In this document: positions 14,365-18,590 of the stretch, piece after piece | Layout: the number at the start of each line of letters is the position of its first letter | Position numbering within the stretch: the stretch's first letter is position 1 | DNA from: Candidatus Uhrbacteria bacterium | GTDB lineage: Bacteria; Patescibacteriota; Patescibacteriia; UBA9934; UBA11717 | Length of the DNA: 18,590 bases | Direction of reading: 5' to 3' | NCBI GenBank assembly: GCA_003509895.1 | Contig: DOMJ01000025.1 | Span: forward strand, 1-18,590 | The notes under the pieces: generated by a model | Seen by the model: the letters and a program-made list of their open reading frames with translations, nothing else | Databases searched by the model: none | What the model was told of the DNA's origin: nothing | Position numbers and translations under genes: made by a program

Positions 14365-15903
14365 TTAATAGATGATTGTGCCCCCTGTAAGAGGTAGTCC
14401 CAAAACACTTGTTCCATTTTGATCTTGCACGCCATCAAACCAGATAAAATCGGGTTGAACCGCTATGTCCACACGGATTGTGTCGTCCTGTACGGCACTG
14501 ATACCACTTGTGTCTACGCCAAGTGCGTATGTGTCTCCGTTCATTGCAAATAAGCCCGATACCTGAGCCACAGCAAATCCAAGTTGTACCGGATTTACTC
14601 CACACGGTGCGCCCGTCACGTCATAGAACGTCCAGGAAATTGCCGTGTCGTATTGATAACCGGTAAGTCCACTATAGAGAGCAAACCTTGCGGGATCTGC
14701 AAAAAGAGCAGAAGCGCCGTCGCCGCAGTAATTCCATTTTGTTGACGCCGTGTCGGTCGTAATAACGGTAAAAGAGATCTGTTTCATGCCAGCGCCGGTA
14801 CCGTTTGCCAATAAAGAGAAATCTAATACTTCCATAGGTCCCGGTGGACCACCTGCAGGACCCGACGGACTCGTAGACAGAAGACTTGCCGTAAGCGTGA
14901 GCGGCGTCACGGATCGCTCTTCCGAACCTTGCGAAGAGTCGTCACCGGCCGTATCACCCGCCACTCCACCATCATCCTTCGTTGTTGTATCTGACCGATC
15001 TGCATCTTCTTTGGTTTCTGTTGTATCGGTTGCATCAGAATCGTCCGTATCCCCCGCTCTATCTCCGTGAGATGTGTCTGTTGTATTTTCTCGCTCTTTT
15101 GTTTCTTCACGTTTTGCATGATCCGTCTCCTTCTCCACCTCTGTCGCCTCATCTATTTTGACCTCTTCTTTTTTCTGTTCATCTACCGGTACGATTTTGT
15201 ATTTTATCTCGTACTCCCTGGTCTGCTCTTCCGAACGCGCACGCACAGATACTTTTAACAACGTCTTGCCAAGTCGCTCCTCTAATTCAGGAATACGGAG
15301 AGCCTCCTTAAGCAGGTGCTCTTTTTCTTTTTGATCAATGAGGTCCTCAATCTCAATGCCAAATCCACTTACATCTGCACGAAGCAATTTTCCATCTGCC
15401 CCAACAAGAACCGTTCCTTCTACTACGTCGTGATCCGGATGATCTTCTCCAATCGTATACTGCGTTAAAAAGACTTCGCTTATGTCGTCTACTTTCTTAG
15501 CCCAATCATCCCCATAAATTTTCCGTGCCTGCTCCTCATTCTTCAGTGGTCGTAGTACACCGCCCGGAGTCACGGCATACACAAGAGGAACGCTTGGTGC
15601 CTTAATGAGTCGTTTACCGGCATCATACTGAACACTGACTCCGAGTGGTAACGTGGCTAACGTCGCACAAGAGACGGTCTTCACTTCGTTAAAGTCCGTA
15701 AAATGCGAGTAATAAATCTTTTCATTTGGATACGCGTGTCGCGCACCGTCCTCTCCAAGAAAATACACCGAGGAAAAAGATTCACATTTAATATTGTCAC
15801 CCGCGATAGCTGCGGCTTGCACTGTTGCGATTGACAGAGCAAACCAAGCCAGTGCTGCAAACACAGCAAATGGTATCAAGGAGCGTGTACGTTGGTTTTT
15901 CAT
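14365..15903 (-). CDS. Secreted protein with Patescibacteria-type surface domain and long charged linker
   Basis: The 512-residue protein starts with a signal peptide (hydrophobic 9-27, likely cut after VQA at 30). Residues about 45-152 hold a domain (SVYFLGEDGARHAYPNEKIYYSHFTDF...KIYGDDWAKKVDDISEVFLTQYTIG) that matches the C-terminal domain of the 862-residue protein. A helical, charged stretch (about 185-235) and a low-complexity linker rich in D, E, T and K (about 240-330) follow. The C-terminal part (about 333-512) is Gly/Thr-rich and likely beta, with cysteines C393 and C434. No membrane anchor is seen after the signal peptide. It is probably displayed outside the cell, with the linker as a spacer; the function itself is unknown. 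Confidence 0.83.
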   Translation of the reverse strand: MKNQRTRSLIPFAVFAALAWFALSIATVQAAAIAGDNIKCESFSSVYFLGEDGARHAYPNEKIYYSHFTDFNEVKTVSCATLATLPLGVSVQYDAGKRLIKAPSVPLVYAVTPGGVLRPLKNEEQARKIYGDDWAKKVDDISEVFLTQYTIGEDHPDHDVVEGTVLVGADGKLLRADVSGFGIEIEDLIDQKEKEHLLKEALRIPELEERLGKTLLKVSVRARSEEQTREYEIKYKIVPVDEQKKEEVKIDEATEVEKETDHAKREETKERENTTDTSHGDRAGDTDDSDATDTTETKEDADRSDTTTKDDGGVAGDTAGDDSSQGSEERSVTPLTLTASLLSTSPSGPAGGPPGPMEVLDFSLLANGTGAGMKQISFTVITTDTASTKWNYCGDGASALFADPARFALYSGLTGYQYDTAISWTFYDVTGAPCGVNPVQLGFAVAQVSGLFAMNGDTYALGVDTSGISAVQDDTIRVDIAVQPDFIWFDGVQDQNGTSVLGLPLTGGTIIY

Positions 15904-15925
15904 AGATGGTAGATTTTATAAAATA

Positions 15926-15934
15926 AGTATACCA
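15926..15934 (-). promoter_or_regulatory. Extended -10 promoter of the 512-residue protein gene
   Basis: On the minus strand the sequence is TGGTATACT (TG-N-TATACT). The leader to the ATG at 15903 is about 16 nt with no Shine-Dalgarno site. Confidence 0.6.
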
Positions 15935-15962
15935 GATGTCTAAAATTTTCTCTTATAGAACC

Positions 15963-15991
15963 TTGACCCAACCAACTGTTTCTGCTATAGT
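15963..15991 (+). promoter_or_regulatory. Promoter of tRNA-Arg
   Basis: TTGACC (15963-15968) and TATAGT (15986-15991) are spaced by 17 bp, and the -10 carries the TGC extension. Transcription is expected about 10 nt before the tRNA. It may also serve the downstream structured segment and tRNA-Lys, since no terminator with a T-run was seen between them. Confidence 0.8.
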
Positions 15992-16008
15992 GGCCGCGCT
16001 CCAAAAAA

Positions 16009-16085
16009 GCAGGATTAGCTCAGCTGGATAGAGCGTCTGACTTCGGATCAGAAGGCCGGGGGTTCGAATCCCTCATCCTGCACCA
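16009..16085 (+). tRNA. tRNA-Arg (anticodon TCG), CCA encoded
   Basis: GCAGGAT (16009-16015) pairs with ATCCTGC (16075-16081); discriminator A and CCA follow. The anticodon stem TCTGA/TCAGA encloses CTTCGGA, giving anticodon TCG (CGA codon, wobble to others). D-arm GCTC/GAGC and T-loop TTCGAAT are present. Its length is 77 nt. Confidence 0.95.
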
Positions 16086-16248
16086 GAACGATTTTGTACC
16101 AGGAGATAAACACATACCATTAAGGTATGTGTGACGGATGAGAACGGCCGGAGCCATATGACGTCACCAGACGGCATGGCGAGGCCCGGACCCGATCCCG
16201 AAGCTCTGCAGAGCTGAGAGGTGAGGGCGAATCCCTCATCCTGCACCA
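16065..16248 (+). repeat. Exact 21-bp direct repeat of the tRNA-Arg 3' end
   Basis: The last 21 nt of tRNA-Arg (16065-16085, ending CCCTCATCCTGCACCA) recur identically at 16228-16248, 163 bp away. The match stops exactly after CCA. Upstream of the second copy the sequence no longer matches the tRNA, though it can still form a T-arm-like stem GAGGG/CCCTC with a shortened 5-nt loop. It looks like an att-type duplication or a tyrT-like repeat. Confidence 0.9.
16086..16248 (+). ncRNA. Candidate structured RNA ending in a tRNA 3' end (rtT-like)
   Basis: This 163-nt segment directly follows tRNA-Arg and ends in a copy of its CCA end. Hairpins seen are ACACATACC/GGTATGTGT with a 5-nt loop (16110-16132), CCGG-A-GCCAT facing ATGGC-GAGGC-CCGG (16148-16189), and the palindrome AGCTCTGCAGAGCT (16202-16215). 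GGATGAG (16136-16142) pairs with CTCATCC (16235-16241) and closes the group. In E. coli, the tyrT operon carries repeat units ending in the tRNA 3' end that yield the rtT RNA; the similarity here is of layout, not of sequence. It may be released by tRNA-end processing. No reading frame is convincing. Confidence 0.5.
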
Positions 16249-16333
16249 TTCCTTGCATCACTCTGTATGGGTTGATGAACGTACGAACGGAGGCTATAAA
16301 AACTTCGCTAAGAGAAAAACGAGGCGAGGTACA

Positions 16334-16436
16334 GTAAAATTCGTTGGATTTGCGTAAAGACTGAGGAGCGGAGTAAGCCGTACCTATAGTACGGTGTAGA
16401 GCACCGCAAGAATAAACGCAAAGGCAACAATTTTAC
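16334..16436. repeat. Long hairpin element between tRNA-Arg and tRNA-Lys
   Basis: GTAAAATTCGTTGGATTTGCG (16334-16354, written here as two arms GTAAAATT and CGTTG...TTTGCG) pairs with CGCAAAGGCAACAATTTTAC (16417-16436) with few mismatches and a one-base bulge. Inside, CCGTAC-CTATA-GTACGG (16378-16394) is a perfect hairpin, and GGTG-TAGAG-CACC (16393-16405) is an alternative stem. The rest of the gap (16249-16333 and 16437-16443) shows no gene. This may be a stable RNA, a tRNA spacer element, or a small inactive mobile element. Confidence 0.55.
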
Positions 16437-16443
16437 AAACCGA

Positions 16444-16519
16444 GCGCGCATAGCTCAGTTGGTAGAGCAGTTGGCTCTTAACCAAACGGTCGCAGGTTCG
16501 AATCCTGCTGCGCGCACCA
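16444..16519 (+). tRNA. tRNA-Lys (anticodon CTT), CCA encoded
   Basis: GCGCGCA (16444-16450) pairs with TGCGCGC (16509-16515), then discriminator A and CCA. The anticodon loop CTCTTAA gives CTT (AAG codon). D-arm GCTC/GAGC, T-stem GCAGG/CCTGC and T-loop TTCGAAT are intact. The first anticodon-stem pair is G-A, a small irregularity. Length is 76 nt. Confidence 0.95.
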
Positions 16520-16579
16520 ACGTAAGAATCCACCGAAAGGTGGGTTTTTGCGTTGGTGTGTGCAAAGCAGGATTCGAAC
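16496..16579 (+). terminator. Giant foldback hairpin including the 3' half of tRNA-Lys
   Basis: The inner part, CCACC-GAAA-GGTGG followed by TTTTT (16530-16549), looks like a compact intrinsic terminator for the tRNA. Pairing extends outward: 16496-16534 pairs with 16539-16579 over about 39 pairs, with a GAAA loop, five G-U pairs and a 2-nt bulge. The left arm contains the T-loop, T-stem 3' strand, acceptor 3' strand and CCA of tRNA-Lys, so the right arm is an antisense copy of the tRNA 3' half. GCAGGATTCGAAC at 16567-16579 is the exact reverse complement of 16496-16508. Confidence 0.75.
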
Positions 16580-16624
16580 GAGAAGGGGACGATGAAGGAA
16601 ACATAATCTACCCTCCATACACTC

Positions 16625-16653
16625 TTGACATCTCTCTCTATTACCCATAAAGT
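16625..16653 (+). promoter_or_regulatory. Promoter of the small membrane protein gene
   Basis: A perfect -35 TTGACA (16625-16630) and TAAAGT (16648-16653) are spaced by 17 bp. The leader would be about 15 nt and includes a Shine-Dalgarno site. Confidence 0.6.
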
Positions 16654-16674
16654 GATCCGGAACGGAGGCTTGCC

Positions 16675-16902
16675 ATGCTTGCTTGTCTTATGGCCATTAC
16701 GGTTTCCATCCCCTTCGACGCCGACCTCATCTGGTCGTGGTGGATATTCATCATCATGAGCGTCGTGGGCTATTTCAGCTTCACGCTTGGTCTCTTTTTG
16801 GAAGAGCACTATTGGAAGATGCGATTTGTGGGTCGGGTCGGCATCGTAGTGACGGTGCTGTGGACCCTGGGTCTCATCGGCCGCGGGCTTCACCTGTTCT
16901 GA
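16675..16902 (+). CDS. Small two-helix membrane protein, unknown function
   Basis: I do not recognise this 75-residue protein. It has two hydrophobic helices (about 18-42, WSWWIFIIMSVVGYFSFTLGL, and 52-72, VGRVGIVVTVLWTLGLIGRG) joined by a charged loop, EEHYWKMRF. It differs from its neighbours in having a clear Shine-Dalgarno site, GGAGG (16664-16668), 6 nt before the ATG, and a high share of G or C at third codon positions. A promoter lies just upstream and a terminator just downstream, so it forms a stand-alone gene. The open frame on the other strand here is an artefact of tRNA-Lys. It could be a recent acquisition or a small stress or toxin-like membrane peptide; nothing in the sequence decides this. 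Confidence 0.7.
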   Translation: MLACLMAITVSIPFDADLIWSWWIFIIMSVVGYFSFTLGLFLEEHYWKMRFVGRVGIVVTVLWTLGLIGRGLHLF

Positions 16903-16917
16903 TCAATTGCCCTTCTC

Positions 16918-16950
16918 AAAAAAGCAGCCCACGCGGGGCTGCTCACTTTT
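16918..16950. terminator. Bidirectional terminator between the small membrane protein gene and rnc
   Basis: AGCAGCCC (16923-16930) pairs with GGGCTGCT (16936-16943) over a short loop. The left A-run gives the U-tail for minus-strand transcripts of rnc, directly after its stop at 16951. On the plus strand the stem is followed by CACTTTTTT, so it can also end the gene at 16675. Confidence 0.88.
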
Positions 16951-17643
16951 TTACCACCCTTTTACCTCCAACGCTGCCAACGCCGCACTGGTCTGCGCTT
17001 CTTGTTTACTCGTTCCTTTTCCCTCCGCGATCTTTTCCTTTCCTAAATACACACCCACCGTAAAGTCCTTTGCGTGGTCCGGACCCTCCTCATGTAACAC
17101 TTTGTATGTTGGGGTAATTCCCGTTTGTTCTTGTGCCGATTCCTGAAATCGCGACTTGGAATCAATGTACAACTTTTTTTCCAGAATCTCTGGCAAGTGA
17201 ACCAACACAGCACGCTCAATCAAACCCTTTGCAGCCTCCCAACCAAGGTCCAAATACGCGGCTCCAATAATCGCTTCCATAGCATTGGCTAAAATGTAGC
17301 GTCGAGCTTTTCCGTCTGTATCTTTTCTCTCGCCGCGACTCATATACAGATACGGCTCCACTTCCAGACTGATCGCGACATCCGCCAATCGCTCTCCATT
17401 TACTAATGCGGCGCGCCAGTTGGTCATCTCTCCTTCCGGGTTTGGATAATTGTTATACAAATGCTCGGTCACAGCCAGCTCTAATACCGCATCGCCCAAA
17501 AACTCCAATCGTTCATTGTGATCCAAGGAAAACGTCGAGTGTTCGTTTAGATAGGATCGATGAACAAGCGCTTGGCGTAACGTATCAACGTTTTGAAACT
17601 CCACGCCGAGAGCCTTCATCAATGGAGCTAAGTCTTTTTCCAT
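16951..17643 (-). CDS. rnc: Ribonuclease III
   Basis: RNase III cuts double-stranded RNA, including rRNA precursors. The 230-residue protein has the N-terminal nuclease domain with the signature NERLEFLGDAVL (43-54; E47 and D51 are catalytic-site residues) and the second metal site region LANAMEAIIGAAYLDLG (118-134). The C-terminal double-stranded RNA-binding domain spans about 163-228, with KEKIAEGKGTSKQEAQTSAALAAL. At the position of the catalytic aspartate in E. coli (D114), this protein has N120, while the following E123 is kept. The gene lies 21 bp after nusB on the same strand and ends at a strong terminator. The ATG at 17643 matches homologue length and has no Shine-Dalgarno site. Confidence 0.95.
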   Translation of the reverse strand: MEKDLAPLMKALGVEFQNVDTLRQALVHRSYLNEHSTFSLDHNERLEFLGDAVLELAVTEHLYNNYPNPEGEMTNWRAALVNGERLADVAISLEVEPYLYMSRGERKDTDGKARRYILANAMEAIIGAAYLDLGWEAAKGLIERAVLVHLPEILEKKLYIDSKSRFQESAQEQTGITPTYKVLHEEGPDHAKDFTVGVYLGKEKIAEGKGTSKQEAQTSAALAALEVKGW

Positions 17644-17664
17644 AGGTAGTACTCTTGATTTACA

Positions 17665-18144
17665 TTAGTTTTTTGCCGTTATCTCCTCCGTTCCTTGATC
17701 GTCCGCGTCCACTTCTTTTATGAGCCCTTTTTTGAGTTGATCCTTAAAGATCGCTCCCAGAACTCCATTAATAAACTTGCCCGACGCATCTCCCCCAAAA
17801 GCCTTACCAATTTCTATCGCCTCGTTAATAGCCACCTTGGAAGGGATTTTTTTGTTAATAAGGAGTTCGTAAACACCGATACGTAGCACGTTGCGATCCA
17901 CAAGCGTCATGGTCTCCACGGGCCATTCCGCCGCAAATGTGTTGAGTGTTTCATCGATTGTAACCACGTTATCAATCACACCGCGAAACGTGGATTCTAC
18001 ATAGTCGTGATCATCAAAGTTTGGCGCAAATTCCTGCTTGATGTACGTAATAATTTCATCCAGATCCGCTTTTTCTTTGCGAAGAAAGTCCCATTGGTAC
18101 AGGGCCTGCATGGTGAGTGTCCGAGCGAGGTGACGGTTAGACAT
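17665..18144 (-). CDS. nusB: Transcription antitermination protein NusB
   Basis: NusB binds the boxA RNA of rRNA transcripts with S10 (NusE) and prevents premature termination. The 159-residue protein has the all-helical NusB pattern: SNRHLARTLTMQALYQWDF at the N-terminus, WPVETMTLVDRNVLRIGVYEL in the middle, and KVAINEAIEIGKAFGGDASGKFINGVLGAI near the end. A short acidic tail (about 145-159) is extra. It lies between rpmF and rnc on the same strand; the rpmF terminator upstream may reduce readthrough, and no separate promoter is obvious. The pairing of nusB with rnc fits a joint role in rRNA transcription and processing. Confidence 0.95.
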   Translation of the reverse strand: MSNRHLARTLTMQALYQWDFLRKEKADLDEIITYIKQEFAPNFDDHDYVESTFRGVIDNVVTIDETLNTFAAEWPVETMTLVDRNVLRIGVYELLINKKIPSKVAINEAIEIGKAFGGDASGKFINGVLGAIFKDQLKKGLIKEVDADDQGTEEITAKN

Positions 18145-18163
18145 AAAGAGCGTGAGATAAAGT

Positions 18164-18186
18164 AAAAAGGGCTTGCGCCCTTATTT
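18164..18186 (-). terminator. Intrinsic terminator of rpmF
   Basis: On the minus strand AAGGGC-GCAA-GCCCTT is followed by TTTACTT. The stem overlaps the rpmF stop codon (18181-18183), so termination occurs right at the end of the gene. nusB begins 20 bp later and would depend on readthrough or its own promoter. Confidence 0.75.
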
Positions 18187-18348
18187 TACACTACGACCCG
18201 CGTATGCACCACATTTGGCACACGCATGATGTGGTTTTACAACCGCTTTACACGCAGCACATGTTGCCAAATTGATTGGCTTCAGGGCCTCGTGAGAACG
18301 ACCACGTCGGGTTCTGGAGGAAGATTTTCGACTCGCTGGGACAGACAT
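18181..18348 (-). CDS. rpmF: 50S ribosomal protein L32
   Basis: L32 is a small protein of the large ribosomal subunit. Reading the minus strand from 18348 gives 55 residues beginning MSVPASRKSSSRTRRGRSHEA, the usual basic N-terminus. It is followed by a zinc ribbon with CxxC at LATCAACKAV and CAKC at HACAKCGAYAGR. The four cysteines make it the zinc-binding (C+) form. No Shine-Dalgarno site is seen; the start is set by the conserved MSVPA sequence. The gene precedes nusB and rnc on the same strand. Confidence 0.95.
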   Translation of the reverse strand: MSVPASRKSSSRTRRGRSHEALKPINLATCAACKAVVKPHHACAKCGAYAGRSVK

Positions 18349-18353
18349 AGCAT

Positions 18354-18404
18354 TCAGTTAAGTGACTGGAGCATAGCAACCAGGGCGTTTTTTGTCAATT
18401 CCAT
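18354..18404 (-). CDS. Possible 16-residue leader ORF upstream of rpmF
   Basis: A minus-strand frame encodes MELTKNALVAMLQSLN and stops 5 nt before the rpmF ATG. It has a good Shine-Dalgarno site, GGAGG, 6 nt before its ATG. The same DNA contains a credible rpmF promoter (18370-18398), and a terminator lies just upstream, so the frame may never be transcribed as an mRNA. The small size allows chance occurrence. Confidence 0.25.
   Translation of the reverse strand: MELTKNALVAMLQSLN
18370..18398 (-). promoter_or_regulatory. Promoter of rpmF
   Basis: On the minus strand a perfect TTGACA (18393-18398) is 17 bp from TATGCT (18370-18375), which has the TGC extension. Transcription would begin about 15 nt before the rpmF ATG at 18348. 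Confidence 0.7.
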
Positions 18405-18415
18405 GGGTTTCCTCC

Positions 18416-18450
18416 ATAAAACAAACACCCCGCCGGCCAGGCCGACGGGG
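18416..18450 (-). terminator. Intrinsic terminator of the partial gene at the right edge
   Basis: GCCGACGGGG (18441-18450) and CCCCGCCGGC (18428-18437) form a GC-rich 10-bp stem over a 3-nt loop. On the minus strand the one imperfect pair is G-U, and the stem is followed by TGTTTGTTTT. This fits the end of a minus-strand transcript from the gene at 18498-18590. Confidence 0.85.
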
Positions 18451-18497
18451 GTTCGTAAGGGGTTTTATGACTCAACCCATCATCGACGGGGAGCTAG

Positions 18498-18590
18498 CTA
18501 GAAGGAGAAGTAGGTGCCCTCGAAGGGGACACCTTGGATGGCAACCTCACCGCCATCCACGGTGGTCGCTTCTACGCCGCTGACACCGGC
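18498..18590 (-). CDS. C-terminal end of an unidentified gene (cut by window edge)
   Basis: The minus-strand frame from the window edge encodes 30 residues ending VPFEGTYFSF and a TAG stop. Third codon positions are G or C in 22 of 30 codons, which supports coding, and a strong minus-strand terminator lies about 48 bp after the stop. The fragment is too short to identify. It is rich in Gly and Val with repeated acidic residues and could be a beta structure. Confidence 0.5.
   Translation of the reverse strand, partial: AGVSGVEATTVDGGEVAIQGVPFEGTYFSF

Noticed and set aside
14750..15070. 106-codon Ser/Val-rich frame opposite the charged linker
   Set aside because: It is a shadow of the D/E/T-rich linker with no start signal.
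16180..16220. Resemblance to 5S rRNA (ACCCGATCCCGAAG)
   Set aside because: Only a short stretch is similar. The flanking helices of 5S rRNA and its full length are not present.
16459..16650. 63-codon plus-strand frame starting in tRNA-Lys
   Set aside because: It is the forward-strand translation of the tRNA and its inverted copy.
16384..16893. 169-codon minus-strand open frame
   Set aside because: It contains SRIRTCDRLVKSQLLYQLSYAR-type sequence, the known artefact of reading a tRNA in reverse, and it is antisense to the better-supported gene at 16675.
1..18590. CRISPR array or insertion sequence
   Set aside because: No regularly spaced direct repeats and no transposase or integrase gene were found in the window.

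Overview
The window looks like a piece of a reduced bacterial genome, most probably from the Candidate Phyla Radiation (Patescibacteria). This is inferred from several things seen together. Most genes have no Shine-Dalgarno site and lie only 9-40 nt downstream of an extended -10 box. Exported proteins are held by an N-terminal membrane helix instead of a lipobox. Two secreted proteins share a C- or N-terminal domain that I know mainly from Patescibacteria surface proteins. No 16S, 23S or complete 5S gene is present, so placement below that level is not possible.

Layout. 1-290: palindrome-rich intergenic DNA. 291-3164 (+): a membrane-anchored DsbA-like protein with a CPYS active site, SecG, and an anchored family-5 solute-binding protein. 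3190-3275: tRNA-Leu(CAG). 3493-5415 (+): ribonuclease J with a basic disordered N-terminus, followed by a terminator. 5456-5703: a second copy of the intergenic hairpin repeat, then a promoter overlapped by a Zur/Fur-like palindrome. 5726-9306 (+): a compact operon znuA-znuC-znuB plus an unrecognised histidine-rich cytosolic protein. 9303-9890 (-): Fe-type superoxide dismutase. 10004-12592 (-): a secreted repetitive beta-rich surface protein. 12700-14322 (+): CTP synthase. 14365-15903 (-): a second secreted protein with the same surface domain. 16009-16519 (+): tRNA-Arg(TCG) and tRNA-Lys(CTT), separated and followed by unusual structured DNA. 16675-16902 (+): a small two-helix membrane protein. 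16951-18348 (-): rpmF, nusB and rnc. 18498-18590 (-): the end of an unidentified gene.

How the genes fit together. The zinc uptake operon is probably repressed by a Fur-family regulator. The secreted and anchored proteins (DsbA-like, SBP, two surface proteins) depend on Sec export, for which SecG is encoded here. RNase J, RNase III, NusB and L32 form the RNA and translation part of the window.

The most unusual material is around the tRNAs. The last 21 nt of tRNA-Arg, including CCA, are repeated exactly 163 bp downstream at the end of a segment that can fold into several helices, an arrangement like the tyrT/rtT repeats of E. coli. The 3' half of tRNA-Lys is followed by its own inverted copy, forming a stem of about 39 pairs closed by a GAAA loop. 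Two intergenic regions (95-281 and 5456-5686) share a hairpin-forming element that ends at a promoter.
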